Part shown: one piece after another, positions 1 through 6,017 of the stretch
Position numbering within the stretch: the first letter of the stretch is position 1
How the letters are laid out: each line of letters starts with the position of its first letter
Source: Actinomycetota bacterium
GTDB taxonomy: Bacteria > Actinomycetota > Acidimicrobiia > Acidimicrobiales > Ilumatobacteraceae
Reading direction: 5' to 3'
Assembly (NCBI GenBank): GCA_009927375.1
Contig: RFNE01000253.1
Span: 1 to 6,638, forward strand
DNA length: 6,638 bases
Position numbers and translations under genes: made by a program
The notes under the pieces: model-generated
Told to the model about the DNA's origin: nothing
What the model saw: only the letters and a program-made list of their open reading frames with translations
Database searches by the model: none

Positions 1-346
1 GGCTCGTAGTACTCGACCCAGGAGTACTTCGCCACACGACCACTCACCGCAAATGGTGGCTCGACGTCGGGTGCCGCATACGAAGACCCGCGACGATGAT
101 CGAACGTGCGCCGTCGAGCGCATCGTTCGGCGTCGTCGATCGCTTCGGGTTGCGGAACGTGAACTGCATCTCGTCCTGCAGGCCACCGTCGATTCGCTGC
201 TCGATCGCAGCTCGCGCCTCGATCAGTGGTGATGCATCGGTGCATCCGATGCGGTGTAATCCGGCTTCGATTCCGAGCGAGAGCAACTCGTCGGTATAGG
301 GATCCCCCGTGGGTTGGAACGCCTCGAGTCGCTCAGCTTGCGGCAC
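1..346 (-). CDS. queG: epoxyqueuosine reductase QueG, N-terminal part, with frame break
   Basis: QueG is a cytosolic cobalamin- and [4Fe-4S]-dependent enzyme that reduces epoxyqueuosine to queuosine in tRNA, the last step of queuosine synthesis. Only the N-terminal third is here; the iron-sulfur half lies beyond position 1. The visible part matches the family start: LLSLGIEAGLHRIGCTDA, then EMQFTFRNPKRSTTPNDAL, then GARSIIVAGL. The frame then fails and meets TGA at 46-44. One extra base near 81-86 switches to a frame reading SYAAPDVEPPFAVSGRVAKY and onward to WVEYYE at the edge, which is the expected family continuation (hydrophobic strand, Tyr, then G-R-V-A-[KR]-Y). The start is uncertain. 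I chose GTG at 346, which overlaps the stop of the upstream gene by 14 bases; no convincing ribosome site is visible, and an in-frame TTG at 415 is possible. Probably co-transcribed with the small Cys protein upstream. The family call is by motif recognition; a related QueG-like protein of other function cannot be excluded. Confidence 0.78.
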
Positions 347-566
347 GGTGCCGAAGCGTAGGCACCAAACCGGCTTGAGCGAGCATCTTGATCGCGCGCT
401 GTTCGGCGAAGTCAAAGACCATTGCGTCGTCCTCAGGATCTGCGCACAGCACGGAAACCAGACAGTCGTCGCAGGCTGCCGTGTCGCGCATCACGCAGGT
501 GTCACAACTGATCACGAGCACGGGGTTCGGCGTTGGCTCTGCGGGGAACATTTCCTGGGTGGTCAT
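333..566 (-). CDS. small conserved four-cysteine protein (77 aa), unknown function
   Basis: I do not know a function for this protein. It resembles small conserved actinobacterial proteins of the same layout. Two CxxC pairs, C21-T-C24 and C32-D-D-C35 spaced by seven residues, could bind zinc or an iron-sulfur cluster; C41 is an extra cysteine. A helical stretch follows (FAEQRAIKMLAQAG) and then a family-like ending GLVPTLRHR. There is no signal peptide or membrane segment, so it is probably cytosolic. The start is well supported: ATG at 566 is preceded by AAGGAG with a 7-base spacer. An upstream in-frame extension to 776 would run antisense-like through the thrB end and has no family resemblance, so I rejected it. 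The stop lies inside the proposed queG start region, suggesting translational coupling. It starts 104 bases after the thrB stop and probably has its own promoter. Confidence 0.78.
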   Translation of the reverse strand: MTTQEMFPAEPTPNPVLVISCDTCVMRDTAACDDCLVSVLCADPEDDAMVFDFAEQRAIKMLAQAGLVPTLRHRAAS

Positions 567-616
567 CTGCTGGCTCCTTGGTCTCTGGCTGTCTGCATGG
601 CTGCTGTCTGGGATGT

Positions 617-634
617 GTGCACGAAAACGTGCAC
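617..634 (-). promoter_or_regulatory. perfect 7-bp inverted repeat between thrB and the small Cys gene
   Basis: GTGCACG and CGTGCAC flank a four-base loop (AAAA on the plus strand, TTTT on the minus strand). The element lies 36 bases after the thrB stop and 50 bases before the next ATG. No T-tract follows on the minus strand, so it is not a standard intrinsic terminator. It may be an operator for a dimeric regulator or an RNA hairpin limiting read-through. No promoter can be named confidently in the 567-670 gap. Confidence 0.4.
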
Positions 635-670
635 GATGACAGCCTGACCGCGGGGTGTAGCGAGATTTGG

Positions 671-1521
671 CTAGGAGGCCGACAAGACCGCGCCGAGGGC
701 GTCGATCTCGAGCACGTGAGTCACCCCATCCGGGGGCAATTGCTGGGCAATCGAAGCCGCAGAAGCCTTGTCGCACATCACAGCACTGTGGGTCCCGAAC
801 CCGAAAGCCACGCGGCCCATGCCGACGTCGTCAGCGCCGCTTCGAGTGCGGCCTTCGAGGTCGGCGCCTGCAGCCAAACGGACGTCCTGGTGCAGACGGT
901 CGGTGAACGCCGTACGCATCACGCTCGTGTCGCCCGAGGCGAGCGCACCCATGACGAGAGCGGTGTGTCCGATGTTGTAGATGACGTCCTTCAGCGGAAT
1001 CTGCGAGGGAATCGTCGTGCGCGACTTCTCCGTCGAGGTCTGCGTCTCGGGAACCCACGCGACGATCGCCGGTTCGATTCCAAGTGGAAGTCGAACGACC
1101 TCACCGGATGCGCTCGCCGTCACCCCGCCATACAACGACGCCGCGACGTTGTCGGGATGACCCTCCATCGCCGTCGTGAGATGCAACATCGATCGCTTCG
1201 CGCGCTCAAATTTCTCCGCATCCGTCCCTTCGCGCTGTGCGTGCGCCGCAACGACGCCAGCGACACGTGCTGCACCAGAAAAGCCAAGCCCGCGACCCAT
1301 CGGAATCTTGGAGGCGACCCACAGCGAACCCGTTCCCCCGGCCTCGGCGAAAGCGACTTGAGCGGGATGGTGTGCGTCGACGACTCGTGCGCCATCGACG
1401 GAGTCCCTTGACCGTCGATGCCAACGACGAGATACAGCGAGAGCGCCATGCCGAGCGCATCGAATCCGGGACCAAGGTTCGCCGAACTTGCCGGCACGCG
1501 AACGCGAAACGACCCAGACAT
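671..1521 (-). CDS. thrB: homoserine kinase ThrB, with three frame breaks
   Basis: ThrB is a cytosolic GHMP-superfamily kinase that phosphorylates L-homoserine with ATP, the step before threonine synthase. The GHMP signature VPASSANLGPGFDALGMAL is at residues 9-27, the ATP-loop GRGLGFSGAARVAG is near 75-88, and EGHPDNVAASLYGG, typical of ThrB, follows. DRLHQDVRL and a C-terminal WLSGSGPTV, seen only after correction, complete the family pattern. Three breaks exist: a base is missing near 1356 (LK then VAFAEAGG), one is extra near 852 (DLE then AALEAALTTSAWAA), and one is missing near 785 (SGSGPTV then AVMCDKASAASI). The last two compensate each other, so a naive translation contains about 22 wrong residues. 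Corrected length is 283 residues, close to the usual size (about 300). ATG at 1521 lies six bases after the trpD stop, so translation is probably coupled. ThrB usually neighbours hom and thrC; neither is here. Confidence 0.88.
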
Positions 1522-1527
1522 CGCGAC

Positions 1528-2579
1528 CTATCGTGCCACAGTCGAACTGACGCGAACCAACGCATCGAGCGCACCGCGCGCCGCACCCGAGTCGATGCTC
1601 TCACTGGCGCGCGCAACACCCTCACGCATGTTCGCGCTCACTCCGGCGACGACGAGTCCTGCCGCTGCGTTCAACACCACGATGTCGCGCACGGCGCCCT
1701 TCTTCCCGTCGAAGGTCTCGCGCACGATGCGCGCATTGTCCTCTGGTGCACCGCCACGAATCGCCGACAGGTCTGCGGGCTCGAGGCCAAGTTGATGCGG
1801 GTCGACATCGAGGCTCTGCACGCGACCGTCACGAACGTCGAGCACGTGGTTCACCCCACTCAATGACAGCTCGTCCAACCCACCGTGACCGTGCACGACC
1901 CATGCGCGGGTGACACCGCGGCGAAGCAGCGTGTTTGCCATCACGTCGGCGAAGCGCGGTTGACCGACGCCCACCACCATGAATGCGACGTCAGCGGGAT
2001 TGGCCATCGGTCCGAGCAGGTTGAACGCCGTCGGGATTCCGAGCTCCTTACGCGTCGGTCCGGCGTGACGAAATGCGGGATGGAACATCGGCGCGAAGGC
2101 AAAGCCCATCCCCGCCTCGACGACACAACGCGCCACTCCTTCACCGGACTGCTCGAGGACGACGCCGAGTTGTTCCAACACATCGGCAGTGCCGCAACGC
2201 GACGACGACGCACGGTTGCCGTGCTTGCACACCGGGACACCAGCGCCGGCAACGACGAGTGCGGCCATGGTGGACACGTTCACCGAGTGCGACGCATCTC
2301 CGCCCGTTCCGACGATGTCGATTGAACGCTTCGCGACGTCGTGCGGCAACTCGACTCGGCCGGATGCTGCGAGCACCGCATCGAGCATCCCACCGAGTTC
2401 TTCACTCGTCTCACCCTTCGTACGCAGTGCCACGAGGTACGCCGCGATCTGCGCGAGGTTGCCTCACCGGACAGGATCGATTCCGTCGCGCTTTTCGCCT
2501 GAAGTGCGGTCAGATCACCGCGCGCTGCGAGATGACCGAGGATGGACGGCCAACCCCCGACGTCATCGATTGCACTCAC
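1528..2579 (-). CDS. trpD: anthranilate phosphoribosyltransferase TrpD, with one frame break
   Basis: TrpD transfers the phosphoribosyl group of PRPP to anthranilate in tryptophan synthesis, in the cytosol. The main frame carries the family signatures: DIVGTGGDASHSVNVSTMAA (PRPP and Mg binding), VCKHGNRASSS, KELGIPTAFNLLGPMANP, LDELSLSG, and GGAPEDNARI. The N-terminal helical domain (GHLAARGDLTALQAKSATES, then ILSGEAT) is in another frame. Adding one base near 2454-2455 joins it as GEAT-S-AQIAAYLVALRTKGET, exactly the family's usual sequence here. Corrected length is 350 residues, normal for TrpD. The start is GTG at 2579, 12 bases after the whiB stop, with a GAGG about 10 bases ahead. Using only the longest open frame (from 2433) would wrongly remove about 50 residues. 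The thrB start follows 6 bases after the stop. No other trp genes are in view. Confidence 0.93.
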
Positions 2580-2591
2580 GACTGCCCGACC

Positions 2592-2831
2592 TCAGGCGGT
2601 GCGACGACGGATGCGCAACAGTCGACGGCGTTCGCGAGCGGTTGCTCCGCCCCACACGCCCTGCTGCTCACGGTTGTCGAGGGCATAGTTCAGACACGCT
2701 ATGCGCACCTCGCACTCTTCGCAGACCGATTTGGCGAAGTCGGCGTGGTCATCGTTGTCCGGATAGAAGATCTCGGCGTCGAGGCCACAACACGCCCCCT
2801 TGCTTCGCCACGACACATCCGCGCTCGACAT
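2592..2831 (-). CDS. whiB: WhiB-family iron-sulfur transcription factor
   Basis: WhiB-like proteins are small actinobacterial regulators. They bind a redox- or NO-sensitive [4Fe-4S] cluster through four cysteines, and many act with the principal sigma factor. All four positions are here: C14 or C15 (a CC pair), then C37-E-E-C40 and C46 in the pattern CxxCxxxxxC. The turn motif GVWGG is at residues 58-62, followed by a very basic tail (ERRRLLRIRRR) that fits DNA contact. The reading frame is open to TTG at 2900, but I chose ATG at 2831. It gives the usual short N-terminus before W8 and has AAGGGG seven bases upstream. The 79-residue length is normal. The gene is intact, which contrasts with its downstream neighbours trpD and thrB. 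Its close spacing to trpD (12 bases) suggests co-transcription. Which WhiB subclass it belongs to cannot be decided by eye. Confidence 0.92.
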   Translation of the reverse strand: MSSADVSWRSKGACCGLDAEIFYPDNDDHADFAKSVCEECEVRIACLNYALDNREQQGVWGGATARERRRLLRIRRRTA

Positions 2832-2869
2832 CCACGGCCCCCTTGCCGCACGAAGCGGCCCCAGGGGCG

Positions 2870-2900
2870 ATGGTATGGCACAAATTTGGGTCGATGCCAA
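2870..2900 (-). promoter_or_regulatory. weak candidate promoter for whiB-trpD-thrB
   Basis: The 124-base gap between the DUF3501 stop and the whiB ATG contains a TTGGCA (2900-2895) and a TACCAT (2875-2870) separated by 19 bases, long for a housekeeping promoter. It would give a leader of roughly 30 bases. An overlapping GGGAAT just upstream (2907-2902) could instead be the -35 of an alternative sigma factor. Neither reading is strong. Confidence 0.25.
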
Positions 2901-2955
2901 TTCCCCATCCAGGGCCGATTTGGCCCAAGACGGTGGCTGTGGATACTGCGGTGCC

Positions 2956-3561
2956 CTACGGGCGCAGGTCGGTCAACAGCTCGGTCACCGCAAACGGCGC
3001 GAGCTCGACGGCCTCCAAGTAGTTGGCGAGATCACACGTCACGAGGACGCCGCCCTTGGCGAACTCTTCAACCTGCTCCGGGGTGAACTCGAAGCGGATG
3101 TAGTGCACTGCGGCGGTGACGTTTTCGCGCGTCAGGGTCTCGGCGTGACCCTCCTCGGTGATGCTGCGGATCTTGTCGCCGTTGGCGAGCGTGAGCACGA
3201 TCGAGCGCTCGATGCCGACGAGCTTCGGCAGCCACTCGCGCATCTGATCGTCGCTCGTGAGCTCGATGAACAACGTCGCCGACAACTGACCCGGCTCGGG
3301 GATCAACGGGTTGTAGGCCTTCAGCTCCTCGTGCACGAGATCGTCGTTGACGACCTTCTCGGCACGCAGCATCTCGTGGATCTGGTTCAACATCGTTGCG
3401 CGATTCTCGAACATCAGCGTGACGATCGTGCCGAGGCTGACGCGACGCTTGCGCTTGGTCTCGATGATGGCGACGCGGGACTCCTCGCGCACGCGCTCGT
3501 ACGCACGCAGGTCGAGGATGTCGTCGATGGTGAGCTTGCGATTCATGGTGGGGGTTGCCAT
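2956..3561 (-). CDS. DUF3501 family protein
   Basis: This family has no established biochemical role. The 201-residue protein matches it over its length: KLTIDDILDLRAYERVREE at the start, a basic stretch ETKRKRRVSLGTIVTLMFEN, then QIHEMLRAEKV, EELKAYNPLIPEPGQLSATL, and a C-terminal AAVHYIRFEFTPEQVEEF ending LLTDLRP. It has a single cysteine (in VTCDLANYL) and no signal peptide or membrane segment, so it is probably cytosolic and not a classical cluster or heme binder. ATG at 3561 is preceded by AGAGGAG nine bases away and lies only three bases after the stop of the iron-sulfur gene, so the two are surely co-translated. From memory, DUF3501, CCG-type iron-sulfur proteins and rubrerythrins recur together in other phyla; that supports a shared job in peroxide handling or electron transfer, but the job itself is inference. 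The frame is intact. Confidence 0.9.
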   Translation of the reverse strand: MATPTMNRKLTIDDILDLRAYERVREESRVAIIETKRKRRVSLGTIVTLMFENRATMLNQIHEMLRAEKVVNDDLVHEELKAYNPLIPEPGQLSATLFIELTSDDQMREWLPKLVGIERSIVLTLANGDKIRSITEEGHAETLTRENVTAAVHYIRFEFTPEQVEEFAKGGVLVTCDLANYLEAVELAPFAVTELLTDLRP

Positions 3562-3564
3562 GTC

Positions 3565-4876
3565 TTAGTTCTCCTCTGGTATGCCGTACGCCCGAGCGAT
3601 CATCTGCAGCGGGTGGACGGGCTTGGTTCCTGTTTGTTCATTGATTGCGGTGTTGGCCAAGTGGCAATCGCCAGCGACGACGTCGCCGCCTGCGTCCTTG
3701 ACCATCTGTCCGAGCTTTTCGCCGATCGGCAGCGAGAGGTGCGCGTTCTCTGCACGCAGACCCCACATGCCGTCGATGCCGGAACACTGCTGGACGAGCT
3801 TGATCTTGGCGCCCGTCAACTTCATGAGGTCACGACTCTTCAGACCGATGTTCTGCGCGCGCAGGTGACACGGCGTGTGGTACGTGACGGTCTCGGGAAT
3901 CGTGCCGGTGAACTCGGTGTCGAGCGACGAGCCCTCGGTCTTGTGCAGCTTGACGAGGTACTCGGCCGCGTCGAAGGTGTGCTCGGACACGAGCTTGGCG
4001 TCGGGGCCACCCACGTAGTCCACGTAGTCCTTCTTCAACACGTAGCTACATGTCGGCTGCGGCACCACGATGTCGTTTCCGCTGCGCACTTCGTCGGCGA
4101 GCATCTTCACGTTGCGCACCGCAACCTTGGTGAACGAGTCGATGTCACCTGAGTGCAAGAACGGTGCACCACAGCAACCCGCGTCGCCGGCGATCGAGCA
4201 CTCGATGCCGTTGTGCTCGTAGACCTTGACGAGGTCCTTGCCGATGTTCGGATCCTGATATTCCACGAGGCAGGTCGGGAACACCGCGACCTGGGCCTGG
4301 CGCTTGGTGACGCACCTTCGGGCGCTTCTTGAACCACGTGGTGAAACGAGTCTTGGCGAACGGCGGCAACATGCGCACGCTCGAGATGCCGGCGGTCTTT
4401 TCGACCACCTTGCGCAGCATCGAACCGGGCTTGGCGCCCATCACGACGTTGGTGACCGCCCCGAGACCGGGCGTGGTGGCGACGGTGCCGATCGCATCGG
4501 TGCGACCCATGATCGCCGTCGTCGCCTTGTCGCGTGCCGAGACCTGGCCGTTCGCGCGACGCATCGCGTCGGCGCGCAGCATGAGGCGCGGGAAGTCGAG
4601 CGCCCACTCATGCAGCTCGGGGATGTACGGACACATCACGTAACACAACTTGCACTGGAAACATTCGTCGACGACGTGGTCCTGCTGGGCCGGGGTCATC
4701 TTTCCGGCGTCCTGGTCGTCGTGCTGGTCGACATAGCTGAACAGCGTCGGGAACGAGGGGCAGAACTTGAAGCACAGACGACACCCGTGGCACAGGTCGA
4801 ACACGCGCTCCATTTCCTTGCGGGTGTCTGCCTCATCCAGATACAGCGGATGCTTCGGGTCGTAGATCGTCGTCAT
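3565..4876 (-). CDS. GlpC/HdrD-like iron-sulfur protein with two CCG domains, one frame break
   Basis: This is a soluble electron-transfer protein of the heterodisulfide-reductase-related (GlpC-like) group. Near residues 29-40 and 73-84 it has two ferredoxin motifs of the form CxxCxxCxxxCP (CHGCRLCFKFCP and CFQCKLCYVMCP), for two [4Fe-4S] clusters. Two CCG domains follow. The first reads VFPTCLVEYQDPNIG, then GCCGAPFLHSGD, then PTCSYVLKKDY. The second reads TPCHLRAQNIG, then the GlpC-style QCSGIDGMWG in place of CCG, then GDCHLANTAI. The frame breaks between the ferredoxin and CCG halves. Removing one base near 4312 gives KKRPKV-VTKRQAQVAVFPTC; corrected length is 436 residues. ATG at 4876 has GAAGG six bases upstream. 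It sits 98 bases after rubrerythrin and 3 bases before DUF3501. Automated naming as glpC, subunit C of anaerobic glycerol-3-phosphate dehydrogenase, is probably misleading: no glpA or glpB is present, and the nearby glpD is divergent. A role as redox partner of rubrerythrin is inferred from context. Confidence 0.88.
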
Positions 4877-4913
4877 GGAAAAACCTTCGGGAAGAACGGG
4901 GGTGGTGGATTTC

Positions 4914-4956
4914 GATCGAACGGGGGACTCGAACTCGTCGAAGTCCCCCGTCGATC
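4914..4956 (-). other. strong intercistronic hairpin between rubrerythrin and the iron-sulfur gene
   Basis: ACGGGGGACT (4920-4929) and AGTCCCCCGT (4942-4951) form a perfect 10-bp stem around a 12-base loop. After a one-base bulge at 4919 the stem extends five more pairs (4914-4918 with 4952-4956). It starts 18 bases after the rubrerythrin stop. The minus-strand sequence beyond it is GAAATCCACCACCCCC, without a U-tract, so it does not look like a full intrinsic terminator. It more likely protects the 3' end of the rubrerythrin message or partly attenuates the two downstream genes. Confidence 0.6.
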
Positions 4957-4974
4957 AACTGCCGACGCCTGGAA

Positions 4975-5394
<420 letters not shown>

Positions 5395-5426
5395 GATGTT
5401 CTCCTTAGTGTGTTGGGGTTGGTGTA

Positions 5427-5887
5427 CTAGCTGACTTGCTTCTTCTTCACCTGCGGTGAAGGAGATCTTTTGGAAGACGACTCGCACTTGGCGCACACGC
5501 CGCGAAACACGACGCCGATGTCATCCACGTTGAATCCGTCCACGCCCTTGGGTCGAAGCGCCGAGGCGCGCTCGACGTGCACGTCGGTGATCGCACCGCA
5601 TGCGTTACAGATTGCGTGGTGGTGGTCGTCCACATTCGGATCGAAACGCGTGACGCCCTCGCCGAGGTCGATTGCCTGCAACTCGCCCATCTCGGCGAGC
5701 TCATTCAGGGTTGGTACACGGTGCGCAGCGAGATGCCGGGCATCTTGTGACTCGCCGTCGCATACAGCGCCTCGGCGGTCGGATGGGTCCTGTTGTCGTG
5801 GAGCAACGAAAAGATCAGTTGGCGCTGCGGGGTCAGCTTGCGCCCCTGTGCGCGATACGCGGCTGCGAGGACTGTCGGGGAATTCAC
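5427..5887 (-). CDS. perR: PerR-type Fur-family peroxide regulator, one frame break
   Basis: Fur-family dimeric repressors bind DNA when metallated; PerR members sense H2O2 by metal-catalysed histidine oxidation. The winged helix is at residues 15-70 (KLTPQRQLIF, GISLRTVYQTL). Regulatory-site residues H35, D83, H89, H91 and D102 sit at a constant offset of -2 from Bacillus PerR H37, D85, H91, H93 and D104. The aspartate in RFD, where Fur has glutamate, favours PerR. Structural zinc cysteines are C94/C97 (CNACG) and C132/C135 (CAKC). The frame stops at TGA just after TVYQP; one base added within 5708-5713 gives TVYQTLNELAEMGEL, the standard family sequence, and 153 residues overall. The start is GTG at 5887, the right place for the family; the open frame to TTG at 5941 would cover the operator. 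It probably represses itself and the downstream rubrerythrin genes. The basic C-terminal tail KKKQVS is longer than usual. Confidence 0.9.
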
Positions 5888-5894
5888 GGATCTC

Positions 5895-5924
5895 AACCTA
5901 GGGGAAATCGGTCCTAATTTGCAA
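5895..5924 (-). promoter_or_regulatory. candidate leaderless promoter of perR-rbr operon
   Basis: On the minus strand TTGCAA (5924-5919) and TAGGTT (5900-5895, fitting TANNNT) are separated by 18 bases. The GTG start at 5887 follows seven bases after the -10 element, where transcription itself would begin. No good ribosome-binding site precedes the GTG. Leaderless messages are common in actinobacteria, so this fits. Confidence 0.5.
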
Positions 5925-5958
5925 GTCTTGCGAACAAACAATTACTGAAATTTAGGAC
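5911..5958. repeat. long-range inverted repeat in the perR-glpD intergenic region
   Basis: GTCCTAATTT (5911-5920) is mirrored by AAATTTAGGAC (5948-5958), identical in reverse complement apart from one extra T. The arms surround the shorter Fur-like palindrome and face both divergent genes. They could be two copies of one regulator site acting on perR and glpD, or a loop-forming element. Confidence 0.4.
5918..5934. promoter_or_regulatory. candidate PerR/Fur-family operator (8-1-8 palindrome)
   Basis: TTTGCAAG-T-CTTGCGAA is an inverted repeat with eight-base arms around one central base and a single mismatch. Fur-family proteins typically bind 7-1-7 or similar palindromes. It overlaps the proposed -35 element of perR, so binding would block transcription, consistent with autorepression. 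The specific regulator is inferred from position. Confidence 0.5.
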
Positions 5959-6005
5959 TTCCGTCACATATGCAACCGATGAGGCACCGCGGCTATTCCC
6001 GCATT

Positions 6006-6011
6006 TAGGGT
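6006..6011 (+). promoter_or_regulatory. candidate -10 element or ribosome site of glpD
   Basis: TAGGGT fits the TANNNT -10 pattern and ends six bases before the glpD ATG at 6018, which would make a leaderless message like that proposed for perR. The same bases contain AGGG, so it could alternatively serve as a weak ribosome-binding site. No clear -35 is visible. Confidence 0.33.
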
Positions 6012-6017
6012 GTGGCC

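Noticed and set aside
533..1411. 292-codon open frame on the plus strand
   Set aside because: It is antisense to thrB, rich in Arg and His in the way of shadow frames, with no recognisable domain.
2912..2926. Possible terminator after DUF3501 (GGGCC, 5-base loop, GGCCC)
   Set aside because: The stem is only 5 bp and no T-tract follows on the minus strand; too weak to call.
2073..3086. 337-codon open frame on the plus strand
   Set aside because: It lies antisense to trpD and whiB and has a shadow-type composition.
2800..4152. 450-codon open frame on the plus strand
   Set aside because: It is antisense to DUF3501 and the iron-sulfur gene, both of which have clear family motifs; the translation is of low complexity for a protein and matches no family. 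High-GC codon use creates such shadows.
5888..5941. Upstream TTG start for perR at 5941
   Set aside because: The extra residues are not family-like and would cover the promoter and operator palindrome.
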